A stretch of DNA of 11,366 bases from Verrucomicrobiota bacterium. Lineage in GTDB: Bacteria; Verrucomicrobiota; Verrucomicrobiia; Opitutales; Opitutaceae. Made by a program: the position numbers and the translations under genes. The stretch is from assembly GCA_003694825.1 (NCBI GenBank), contig RFJS01000048.1, forward strand, positions 1 to 11,366, written 5' to 3'. Below the pieces are notes generated by a model that saw only the letters and a list, made by a program, of their open reading frames with translations, was not told the DNA's origin and ran no database searches. Positions 1 through 5,606 of this stretch are shown piece after piece. How positions within the stretch are numbered: position 1 is the stretch's first letter; each line of letters starts with the position of its first letter.

Positions 1-185
1 ATCGAGCAGGGGCCGACGACCACGAGGAATCGGCGGTCGTCGCCGAAGATCACGTTGTGGATATCGCTCCGGCGCAGCACGATGAAATCCGACTGCAGTT
101 CGGTGCGCGGAAGGCTCGCGATCAACTCCGCCGGAGACGGAAGGACGCGATTGCTGACAACATTGAGATCGGCGGTCTGGTGCAC
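1..185 (-). CDS. aroG: 3-deoxy-7-phosphoheptulonate (DAHP) synthase, class I, N-terminal fragment
   Basis: The enzyme condenses phosphoenolpyruvate with erythrose-4-phosphate, the committed step of the shikimate pathway, in the cytoplasm. Reading the minus strand, the last visible residues are FGDDRRFLVVVGPCS, which matches the DDRLLVVIGPCS strand of the AroF/AroG/AroH family; the barrel and catalytic residues lie beyond base 1. About 61 residues are visible. I chose the GTG at 185-183 because it places ADLNVVSNR four residues from the N-terminus, much like DDL in E. coli AroG. No Shine-Dalgarno precedes it. An in-frame ATG at 329-327 would add 48 residues, but they are P/S/A-rich and run through a hairpin, so this start looks less likely. 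The leader contains structured element A and the gene diverges from ygfZ. The symbol is a family-level choice; aroF and aroH are equally possible. Confidence 0.83.
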   Translation of the reverse strand, partial: MHQTADLNVVSNRVLPSPAELIASLPRTELQSDFIVLRRSDIHNVIFGDDRRFLVVVGPCS

Positions 186-297
186 GGGGAGGGCGAGTTT
201 TAGCGTGCGCCGAGTGCTGTCGAGGGACAATTTCGGCAAAAATTCCGCCAGAGAAGGCGAAGTGGCGGGCCGGGCAGCGGAGGCCGTACAGAAAGAA

Positions 298-366
298 GGC
301 GGGCCGCCTACCCCTAAACGGCCCGCCATTGCTTTCTTAGTTACCCCAAAACCCCGCTAAGCGGGG
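298..366 (-). repeat. Structured element, copy A (two hairpins with conserved G/C-tract linkers)
   Basis: Plus-strand coordinates: arm GGCGGGCCG 298-306, 12-nt loop CCTACCCCTAAA 307-318, arm CGGCCCGCC 319-327 (9 perfect pairs). Then comes GCTTTCTTAG 331-340, linker TTACCCCAAAACCCCGC 341-357, and a second hairpin CCCCGC/TAA/GCGGGG 352-366. Copy B at 6745-6850 shares the loop core, the TTTCT-N-AG segment and 14 of 17 linker bases, while its main stem has a different sequence. The minus strand is favoured as the transcribed one because the only convincing nearby promoter (389-416) points that way; read so, the large hairpin is followed by TTCTTTCTGT and could act as an attenuator. Function and strand are inference; the shared structure is visible. 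Confidence 0.6.
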
Positions 367-380
367 AAAAGTGATTATCT

Positions 381-390
381 AACACGTGTT
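381..390. promoter_or_regulatory. Perfect 10-bp palindrome AACACGTGTT, possible operator
   Basis: AACACGTGTT is its own reverse complement. It overlaps the downstream end of the candidate -10 box (389-394) and the predicted start point (~382) of the DAHP synthase promoter, a usual place for a repressor site. No regulator can be named from the sequence. Confidence 0.3.
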
Positions 391-416
391 TGTAGTGCGT
401 TCATTCGAGTCGTCAA
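389..416 (-). promoter_or_regulatory. Candidate sigma-70 promoter for the DAHP synthase leader
   Basis: On the minus strand TTGACG (416-411, 5 of 6 to the -35 consensus) is followed by a 16-nt spacer and TACAAA (394-389, 4 of 6 to the -10 consensus). The predicted start is near 382, so the transcript would open about 12 nt before the first hairpin of element A and have a leader of roughly 200 nt before the GTG at 185. This is judged by eye only. Confidence 0.4.
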
Positions 417-417
417 G

Positions 418-439
418 CGGAAATTCCGAATTTTTTCGG
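418..439. other. Two short inverted repeats upstream of ygfZ
   Basis: CGGAA-A-TTCCG (418-428) overlaps CCGAA-TTTT-TTCGG (426-439), an AT-rich patch in GC-rich DNA 39 to 60 bp before the ygfZ ATG. It may be an operator or promoter-proximal hairpin. I could not identify a convincing plus-strand -35/-10 pair for ygfZ in 371-456. Confidence 0.25.
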
Positions 440-477
440 CTTGGCGCGGCCGGCTGGTGGCGCGCTCAATCTCGAGG

Positions 478-1452
478 ATGACCGCACTTGCGTATGTCTG
501 GCGAGAACCGCGCACCGTTCTCGAAGTGAGCGGGCCGGATGCGGCCGAGTTTCTTCAGGGACAGTTTACCAATGACCTCTCCGGCGCCGCGGAGCAACGG
601 CCGTGTGTCTATGGGTTGTGGCTCGACGTGAAGGGGCGTGTGTTGGCCGACGCCCATGTCCTCCGGCTCGACGACGAACGTTTTCTGTTGTTCAGCTTCG
701 AGGTGTCGGCCGGCGTGATCCGGGACCGGCTCGAGGCGTATATCATTGCGGATGAAGTGGACGTTGCCGACGTTTCGGAGGCGTGGGCTGGATGGGTGGT
801 CTGGGGGAGCACGGCCGCCGCCGCGCTGGAAACTGCCGGAATGGACGGCGAGGGCGCGCCGGACTGGGGGCGGTTCAGCCGGACGTCCGGGGGCGGGTTT
901 TGTTTTCGCAGTCGGGATCTGGGGCGCGCTGTGGCGAGCTGGCATGTGGTCTGTCCGGCGGCGGCTCAGGATGAGTGGGGCACCCGTCTGGCAAACGGAC
1001 ATGAACGCGACGCGGACTGGCTGGACTGGACGCGGTGTCGAGCCGGGATTCCGCGCGTTCCCCGGGAGATCGGTCCCACCGATCTTCCCAACGAAGCGGG
1101 GCTGGATGCGGAGGCCATTTCCTACACGAAGGGTTGTTACCTCGGGCAGGAGGTGATGGCGCGGCTCAAGCATCTCGGCCAGGTGCGCCGGCGGCTCTAT
1201 ATCGTTGGTGTCGAGGGTGTCGATGCTGCCGCGGCGGCGGCGTTGTCGCTTCCGGCGCCGCTTTCGCCGGCGGAGGGTGGGCGTGCGATCGGCGAGCTGC
1301 GCAGCCTCTATCCGCGCGAAGGCGGACAGACGGTCGGCATGGCGATGCTCCGCACCGCGGATGCGGCCCCGGGCGCGGTGCTTTCGATCGAGGGCGTTCC
1401 GGGTGGGCAGGTCGTGGTCGAAGCGGTGGCGGAAGGGAGGGCGGTGCCGTGA
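478..1452 (+). CDS. ygfZ: YgfZ/GcvT-domain folate-binding protein (Fe-S cluster maintenance)
   Basis: This is a folate-dependent accessory protein that supports assembly or repair of certain Fe-S enzymes, related in fold to the glycine-cleavage T protein, and cytoplasmic. From the ATG at 478 it is 324 residues, normal for the family. The N-terminus has the family run TVLEVSGPDAAEFLQGQFTND. The signature KGCYLGQE is at about residues 218-225, with the invariant Cys at 220, followed by MARLKHLGQVRRRLY. An Ala-rich stretch follows that segment. A GTG at 457 in the same frame would add seven residues (MARSISR) that family members normally lack, so I prefer 478, although its GAGG is directly adjacent and too close for a proper Shine-Dalgarno. 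The stop overlaps the start of the next gene, so the two are probably cotranscribed. Confidence 0.92.
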   Translation: MTALAYVWREPRTVLEVSGPDAAEFLQGQFTNDLSGAAEQRPCVYGLWLDVKGRVLADAHVLRLDDERFLLFSFEVSAGVIRDRLEAYIIADEVDVADVSEAWAGWVVWGSTAAAALETAGMDGEGAPDWGRFSRTSGGGFCFRSRDLGRAVASWHVVCPAAAQDEWGTRLANGHERDADWLDWTRCRAGIPRVPREIGPTDLPNEAGLDAEAISYTKGCYLGQEVMARLKHLGQVRRRLYIVGVEGVDAAAAAALSLPAPLSPAEGGRAIGELRSLYPREGGQTVGMAMLRTADAAPGAVLSIEGVPGGQVVVEAVAEGRAVP

Positions 1453-1679
1453 GCGCGGAGCACGAAGGCCGCGGTGGAGCGCCGGAGGATCAACTCGTGG
1501 CTGTATTTCAGCGCCTGGGCGCGCCGGAGCGGCAGGCCCGGGTCATGGCCGCGCAGACGTGGAAACGCGCCGGTCAGATCGCGCGCGAGCGCGGGATCCC
1601 GGAAACCGAGGCGCTGGCCGGGCTGCTCGAGAAGATTGTCGCCGGGGTGCGCGGCACGTATTCACCGGATGCCGGGTGA
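1449..1679 (+). CDS. Small protein of unknown function, overlapping ygfZ
   Basis: This is a 76-residue protein starting at a GTG that overlaps the ygfZ stop in the sequence GTGA (1449-1452), the typical arrangement for translational coupling; its frame is also open well upstream inside ygfZ, so that upstream part is only antiparallel shadow. The first ~12 residues are polar and Gly-rich; from EDQLVAVFQRLGAPERQARV onward it is mostly helix-forming, with a WKRAGQIARERGIPETEALAG segment and a hydrophobic C-terminal helix LLEKIVAGV. There is no signal peptide, membrane segment, Cys cluster or catalytic motif. I do not recognise the family. The link to ygfZ suggests, but does not show, a shared process. 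It ends within the inverted repeat shared with the convergent prepilin peptidase gene. Confidence 0.7.
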   Translation: MSAEHEGRGGAPEDQLVAVFQRLGAPERQARVMAAQTWKRAGQIARERGIPETEALAGLLEKIVAGVRGTYSPDAG

Positions 1680-1705
1680 CGCCGGTTTCCGGCGCCGCGG
1701 TCACC
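1675..1705. terminator. Convergent-gene inverted repeat carrying both stop codons
   Basis: GGTGAC (1675-1680) pairs with GTCACC (1700-1705), enclosing a second hairpin GCCGG-TTT-CCGGC (1681-1693). The TGA of the 76-residue gene (1677-1679) lies in the left arm and the TGA of the prepilin peptidase (minus, 1703-1701) lies in the right arm. Neither side has a T-run, so it is at best a weak bidirectional terminator. Confidence 0.4.
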
Positions 1706-2627
1706 AGGCGGTGAGAAGCTCGGCCACGGTGTCGAAATAGGCGTCCACCCACGGGTGGAGCCAGAGCATGTAGAGGGCGGCGCCGGCGGCGAGCATCGGG
1801 CCGAACGGCGTTTGCCGGCCGAAGCCGACAGGCGCGCTTTCCGTCTCGGAAGGGCCGTCCGCCCCATCCTGCCGTTTCCTGCCCCCGAAGAGACCGTGCC
1901 CAAGCAGCACGACCGCGAAGACAAGGGTCCCGAGTATCGCACCACCGAATACGGCGAAAACACCGCCCTTCCAGCCGAGAAAGGCACCGATCGCTCCAAG
2001 GAACTTCACATCGCCGAATCCCATCGCCTCCTTGCGGAGGACGGCCTCGGCGAGGAGGGCGATCCAGAGAACCAGTCCCGAGCTGATGAGCACGCCGACG
2101 ATGCTGTCGAATGTGGCGCCGACGGCATCGATGAAGTAGACGCCGCTGGCGCGATCGTGCAGTGCGGGAAACAGCGCCGAGAGGACGACGCCGAGCACCG
2201 CCGCCCCGACGGTGAAGCGGTCGGGGATGATCATGTGATCGAGGTCGATGAACGTCGCGCAGATGAGGATCGAGACGAACACCATCCCGATGAGGGCCTT
2301 GACCGGAGGGAGCTGCAGCCAGCAGGCGAGAAAGAGCAGCGCGGTGAGCAGTTCGACGGCCGGGTAGCGAATGCTGAAGCGGCGTCCGCAGCAGGGTGCG
2401 CGGCCGCGCAGCACGATCCAGCTGAATATCGGGATGTTGCGGTGCCACGGGATGGGCGTGCCGCAGGCGCAGGTGGAGCCCGGCGTGATGATGGACCGCC
2501 CTTCGGGAATGCGATAGATGCAGACGTTGAGGAAGCTCCCGACGATGGCGCCGAAGCAGAAGGCGAAGGCGGGAAAGAACCAGGGGAAGGTGGTGTCGAT
2601 CTCGAGCAGGGTTTCCATCATGGCCAT
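1701..2627 (-). CDS. pilD: Type IV prepilin leader peptidase / N-methyltransferase (A24 family)
   Basis: This polytopic inner-membrane aspartyl protease cleaves and N-methylates type IV prepilins and type II secretion pseudopilins. At 308 residues it has the full two-part layout: an N-terminal methyltransferase-like domain with GSFLNVCIYRIPEGRS and the cysteine region (Cys 53, 55, 79, 80), then the peptidase membrane domain with ATFIDLDHMIIPD (about 124-136) and GFGDVKF (203-209), the two Asp motifs of GxGD proteases. Several hydrophobic segments span 97-260. The cysteines are spaced CxC and CC rather than the usual CxxC pairs. A polar loop (~232-255) precedes the last membrane segment. The start at 2627 is one of three nearby ATGs (residues 1, 3, 4), 21 bp after the aroE stop. 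It is the last gene of the sirB1-aroE-pilD unit. Confidence 0.93.
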   Translation of the reverse strand: MAMMETLLEIDTTFPWFFPAFAFCFGAIVGSFLNVCIYRIPEGRSIITPGSTCACGTPIPWHRNIPIFSWIVLRGRAPCCGRRFSIRYPAVELLTALLFLACWLQLPPVKALIGMVFVSILICATFIDLDHMIIPDRFTVGAAVLGVVLSALFPALHDRASGVYFIDAVGATFDSIVGVLISSGLVLWIALLAEAVLRKEAMGFGDVKFLGAIGAFLGWKGGVFAVFGGAILGTLVFAVVLLGHGLFGGRKRQDGADGPSETESAPVGFGRQTPFGPMLAAGAALYMLWLHPWVDAYFDTVAELLTAW

Positions 2628-2648
2628 GGGGCGCGGCGGCGTCGCTGT

Positions 2649-3572
2649 TCAGCCGTGGCTGCGGCCGAGTGCGGCGCGGCAGGCCGCGTGCATGACATCG
2701 GCCGGCGCGGCGCTCTCGGACCAGATCTCCAGGGCGCGCACGCCCTGGTGCACGAGCATGGCCAGCCCATTGGCGGCGGTGAGGCCTCGGGCGCGGGCGG
2801 CGCACATGAGCGGCGTCTCCGGCGGGTTGTAGATCATGTCGTAGATGAGGGGCGTTCCGGGAAGGCGGGCCACATCGATCGGCGGAGGATCTCCGGGCTT
2901 GAGGCCGGCGGAAGTGGCGTTGATGACGATGGCGTCGGCCGGCAGCCCGGCCGGGGGATCGCCGAGGTCGAATCCATGGACGCCCCGGCTGGCGGCCCGG
3001 GCTACGGGAGCGAGGGTGGCGAGGAGCCGCTCGAGATTGGCGGCGGTGCGATTGCCGATCCACAGGGTGGGGCAGCCGGCGCGCAGGCAGGCGACGGCGG
3101 CGGCGCGGGCCGCACCCCCGGCGCCGAGAAGGATGACGGGACGGTCGGCGACGCAGCAGCCCAGCTCTTCGGCGATGGCGCGCGTGACGCCGTAGCCATC
3201 GGTGTTGAAGCCCCGGTAGCCGGTCGGAGTGCGCAGCAGGGTATTGACGGCTCCGGATTCGGCCGCGGCGGGGTCGACGGCCTCGATCAGTTCGACCGCG
3301 AGGACTTTGTGCGGGATGGTGAGGTTGAGCCCGAGAAACCCGCGCGCGTGAAACCAGGGCAGGGCGGCGGCGAGGTCGCCCGGGGCGATGTCGAATTTGA
3401 AGTATCGCCAGGTCGAATACTTCTCATCGGCGCGTGCCATGTGTGCGAGAGCGGCGTTGTGCATGGCGGGACTGATGGAGTGGGCGACGGGATGGCCGAG
3501 CACGGCGAGGGCGGTGCCGGGGAAGGACCATCCATCGAGGTCGGCGAGGGTGTGGACGCGATCCAGGTTCAT
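2649..3572 (-). CDS. aroE: Shikimate dehydrogenase (NADP+)
   Basis: The enzyme reduces 3-dehydroshikimate to shikimate with NADPH, step four of the chorismate pathway. Visible landmarks: substrate-site GHPVAHSISPAMHNA (26-40), NLTIPHK with the catalytic Lys89, GFNTDGYG with Asp125, the dinucleotide loop GAGGAARA (150-157), the NRT motif (174-176) of NADP-preferring enzymes, NATSAGL (218-224), YDMIYNPPETPLM (244-256) and NGLAMLVHQG (268-277). At 307 residues it is longer than the ~272-residue E. coli enzyme because of about 20 extra N-terminal residues and a few more between the SxSP motif and Lys89. The ATG at 3572 has no near Shine-Dalgarno; a GAGGG lies about 17 nt upstream in a small hairpin. 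It sits 75 bp after sirB1 and 21 bp before pilD on the same strand. Confidence 0.95.
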   Translation of the reverse strand: MNLDRVHTLADLDGWSFPGTALAVLGHPVAHSISPAMHNAALAHMARADEKYSTWRYFKFDIAPGDLAAALPWFHARGFLGLNLTIPHKVLAVELIEAVDPAAAESGAVNTLLRTPTGYRGFNTDGYGVTRAIAEELGCCVADRPVILLGAGGAARAAAVACLRAGCPTLWIGNRTAANLERLLATLAPVARAASRGVHGFDLGDPPAGLPADAIVINATSAGLKPGDPPPIDVARLPGTPLIYDMIYNPPETPLMCAARARGLTAANGLAMLVHQGVRALEIWSESAAPADVMHAACRAALGRSHG

Positions 3573-3589
3573 GCCAACAGACGGACTTT

Positions 3590-3604
3590 GCCCTCGGGGA
3601 GGGC
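3590..3604 (-). other. Small hairpin between sirB1 and aroE
   Basis: GCCCTC-GGG-GAGGGC is a perfect 6-bp stem with a 3-nt loop, ending 18 nt upstream of the aroE ATG. It has no T-run and is unlikely to end transcription. The GAGGG it contains is the only purine-rich run near the aroE start and would be paired in this fold. Confidence 0.3.
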
Positions 3605-3647
3605 GTGCAGGGGCAGTGAGCCGCAGCGGCGGCCTGCCTCGCGCCGC

Positions 3648-4517
3648 TCACGAACTCTGGTGCTGCTCGTGGACCCGCTCGAATTCCTCGACAAATTCCT
3701 CGAAGAGCCGGGCCATCGGCGGGCTGCCGGCGGCGGCGTAATGGCGGGCGAGATTGCGGCAGGAGCGGCAGAGGACTTCACGGACGGTGGTGGGGCTCAG
3801 ATAAATCTCGTCGGGCGCGATGCCCTGCCGCTGAAGGTATTCGAAGAGGTCATGGGGAGTGAGAAAACGGCCACGGTCGAAGACGTCGATATAGAAGGGC
3901 ACATCGGCCTCGTAGCAACCGACAAGAAAGTGCCCGGGGAGCCCGACCGGCTCGACCCGGATGCCGCAGCGCTCGGCGATGATCAGGTAAAGCGTGGCCA
4001 GGGAGATGGGGAGACCACGGCGGGTTTCGAGCAGGCGGTGCAGGAAGCTGTTGTCCGGGTTTTCGTAGTCTTCGGCGTTCCCGCGGAAACCGTATTCGTG
4101 AAAGAGGACACGGTTGAGGACGCGGCACTGCCCGTGCGGCGAGAGGTTTTCGATGAGCAGCTCGCGACAGCGGGTGGCGATGCGATCGAGCTGCTCGCAG
4201 ATGTCGCCGACATCGAGCTCGGGATCGATGGTGCGGCAGAGCAGGAGCGCGCCGGTTTCCAGTTCGTAGCCGAGCGAGCGGATGAAGTCGCGAAACTCAT
4301 TGGCCGGATCGGCATTGTTGAGCTCGAGCAGATACCAGCGCGCGTGGATGGCGGAGAACCGGTTGGGCCCTGCGATGACCCGATTGAGAAACGCTCGTGC
4401 CGCCTCGCGATTGGTTTCGAAGTAGCGCAAGAGCGCGCGGCGAACCGACGGGCTCGGGTCGTCGAGGAGGGCGAGGATGGCGTCCTGGCGGTTCGCGTCT
4501 GTGAGGTTTTCTGCCAC
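3648..4517 (-). CDS. sirB1: SirB1-family protein (transglutaminase-like fold with tetratricopeptide-type C-terminus)
   Basis: This 289-residue cytoplasmic protein belongs to the SirB1/YchA family, whose biochemical role is not settled. The N-terminal ~90 residues read as HEAT-like helices (DAILALLDDPSPSVRRALL, 12-30), followed by DPELDVGDICEQLDRIA (98-114). The family core is visible: LNRVLFHEYGFRGNAEDY (134-151), NSFLHRLLETRRGLPISLA (156-174), LYLIIAERCGIRVEPVGLPG (176-195), HFLV (196-199) and FYIDVFDRGR (208-217). GLPISLA stands where active transglutaminases carry the nucleophilic Cys, as is usual in this family, so enzymatic activity is doubtful. The start is a GTG at 4517-4515; no ATG or other clear start lies upstream before an in-frame stop. 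There is no Shine-Dalgarno. It is probably the first gene of the sirB1-aroE-pilD operon. Confidence 0.87.
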   Translation of the reverse strand: MAENLTDANRQDAILALLDDPSPSVRRALLRYFETNREAARAFLNRVIAGPNRFSAIHARWYLLELNNADPANEFRDFIRSLGYELETGALLLCRTIDPELDVGDICEQLDRIATRCRELLIENLSPHGQCRVLNRVLFHEYGFRGNAEDYENPDNSFLHRLLETRRGLPISLATLYLIIAERCGIRVEPVGLPGHFLVGCYEADVPFYIDVFDRGRFLTPHDLFEYLQRQGIAPDEIYLSPTTVREVLCRSCRNLARHYAAAGSPPMARLFEEFVEEFERVHEQHQSS

Positions 4518-4830
4518 GTGGACAATGAAGCCCCGGTGACGTCGGCGCGCAACGGGGAAGCGCGTTTCCTCTGTCGAATCAGTCCGTGGTTGATTGATGT
4601 TTCAGGGAAAACATCACCGCTGATATTACCTGAACCCCGGCTTGCGGAGGGATAGGGCTCCGCGGTGGGTGGCGACGGGGCTGCGGCCATGCCCGGAGGG
4701 GGGCTGAGAAAACCTGAAACCTCTCGCGGGCGGCCAATGACTGGCGATCCCAGTGGGGCGGGAGCACGCCGGCTGGCGTGGGCCTTGCCCGGGGGCCCGG
4801 ATCGCCGCCTGCGGTTTTCCGGGGGCGGGC
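4518..4830. other. Intergenic region between yggS and sirB1 (both minus)
   Basis: There is no convincing gene in these 313 bp. An AT-rich 8-bp hairpin, TGATGTTT (4595-4602) with AAACATCA (4609-4616) and a 6-nt loop, lies in the putative sirB1 leader. A second stem, GCGGAG with CTCCGC around 4645-4665, has no T-run. No clear terminator for yggS was found; the GC-rich palindromes at 4785-4815 lack a T-tract. A TAATAT (minus, near 4623-4628) could be a -10 box for sirB1 but has no recognisable -35. Confidence 0.4.
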
Positions 4831-5535
4831 TCAGGTGTAGCGGCGCGCGCCGTAGAGCGCGGTCCCGATGCGCACCATGGTGCTCCCCGCCGCGACCGCC
4901 TCGCGCAGGTCGCCGCTCATGCCCATGGAAAGCTCGGGCAGGGCGATGTCGAAGCGTTCCTGCAGTGCCTCCCGGCAGCTTCGCAGGTTCTCGAAGGTGC
5001 GGCGGGCGAGGTCGGGATCGTCGCTGAGCGGAGCGATGGTCATGAGCCCCTCGAGCTTGAGGTGAGGGCAGTCGAGGATCGTTTCGGTGAGTGCCGGGGC
5101 TTCCTGCAGGGTGCAGCCGTGTTTGGCGGGATCGTCGCCGGCGTTGACCTGGAGGAGGATGGGGAGCCGGCGGCCGGCGTCGGCGGCGTGGCGTTCGAGC
5201 GCGTGGATCAGTTTGACCCGATCGACGCTCTGGATGCGGTCGAAGAGGCCGACGGCGAGTTTCGCCTTGTTGGTTTGCAGGTGCCCGATCAGTTCCCAGC
5301 GGACCGGACAGTCCGCCAGTGCAGCCCGTTTATCGCGGGCTTCCTGGACGCGGTTTTCGCCGACGGAGGGCAGGCCGGCGCGGACGGCGTATTCGACTGC
5401 CGCGGGAGGGTGGTTCTTGGTGACGGGCAGCACGGCGACCGAGGCCGGATCGCGGCCCGCTGCGTCACACGCTGCCGCAATTTCCGCCCGGACCCGCTCC
5501 AGACGTTGGAGAAAATCCTCGAAGGCCAGATCCAT
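4831..5535 (-). CDS. yggS: YggS/PROSC-family pyridoxal-phosphate homeostasis protein
   Basis: This single-domain PLP-binding TIM-barrel protein buffers free pyridoxal phosphate and affects amino acid and keto acid pools; no catalytic activity is established. The protein is 234 residues from the ATG at 5535, the family's usual length. Visible motifs: LPVTK with the PLP-binding Lys40, GENRVQEA (59-66), WELIGHLQTNKAK (80-92), IQSVDR (101-106), LLQVNAGDDPAKHGC, LEGLMTIAP, LSMGMSGDL and the phosphate-binding GSTMVRIGTALYGAR close to the C-terminus. A TTG at 5565 would add ten residues overlapping the operator region and is less likely. The start codon lies in a possible hairpin and has no Shine-Dalgarno. 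It is divergent from the LysR regulator across 71 bp and so is a candidate target of it. Confidence 0.93.
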   Translation of the reverse strand: MDLAFEDFLQRLERVRAEIAAACDAAGRDPASVAVLPVTKNHPPAAVEYAVRAGLPSVGENRVQEARDKRAALADCPVRWELIGHLQTNKAKLAVGLFDRIQSVDRVKLIHALERHAADAGRRLPILLQVNAGDDPAKHGCTLQEAPALTETILDCPHLKLEGLMTIAPLSDDPDLARRTFENLRSCREALQERFDIALPELSMGMSGDLREAVAAGSTMVRIGTALYGARRYT

Positions 5536-5557
5536 TAAAAACGTGATGGAGGTTTTT

Positions 5558-5597
5558 GGTTGCAATAAGAAATCGTTATCTTACTGTTTTCGCAACC
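5558..5597. promoter_or_regulatory. LysR-type operator (T-N11-A box) in the yggS-lysR divergent region
   Basis: ATAA (5565-5568) and TTAT (5576-5579) flank seven bases, giving T5566-N11-A5578, the classical LysR box. Two further nested symmetries surround it: TAAGA (5566-5570) with TCTTA (5579-5583), and GGTTGC (5558-5563) with GCAACC (5592-5597). The site lies 28 to 42 bp before the regulator's own ATG and upstream of divergent yggS, where LysR proteins usually bind for autoregulation and activation of the divergent gene. Binding is inferred. Confidence 0.6.
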
Positions 5598-5606
5598 CCT
5601 GAACAT

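Noticed and set aside
298..327. Element A hairpin as a simple terminator of an adjacent gene
   Set aside because: It lies between the divergent DAHP synthase and ygfZ genes, so no visible gene ends there, and its loop and flanks are conserved in copy B, which a plain terminator would not require.
55..360. A 101-codon open frame on the plus strand
   Set aside because: It runs antisense to the DAHP synthase N-terminus and through the hairpin of element A; its product is Arg-rich without motifs.
341..366. Telomere-like GGGGTTTTGGGG (minus strand) in element A
   Set aside because: Only two tracts are adjacent, and the same part in copy B reads GGGGTATTGGGG. It is better explained as a conserved linker of the element. 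A G-quadruplex is possible but the remaining G tracts are distant or paired.
1755..4655. A 966-codon open frame on the plus strand
   Set aside because: It lies antisense to pilD, aroE and sirB1, all clearly recognised. Its product is a repetitive Glu/Asp/Gly/Ala-rich sequence with no family motif, as expected from the antisense frame of GC-rich genes.
4620..4670. A possible third, degenerate copy of the structured element near TTACCTGAACCCCGG
   Set aside because: The linker resembles the TTACCCCAAAACCCCG segment only loosely, and the neighbouring AT-rich hairpin (4595-4616) lacks the 12-nt loop with the ACCCC core. It is too weak to count.
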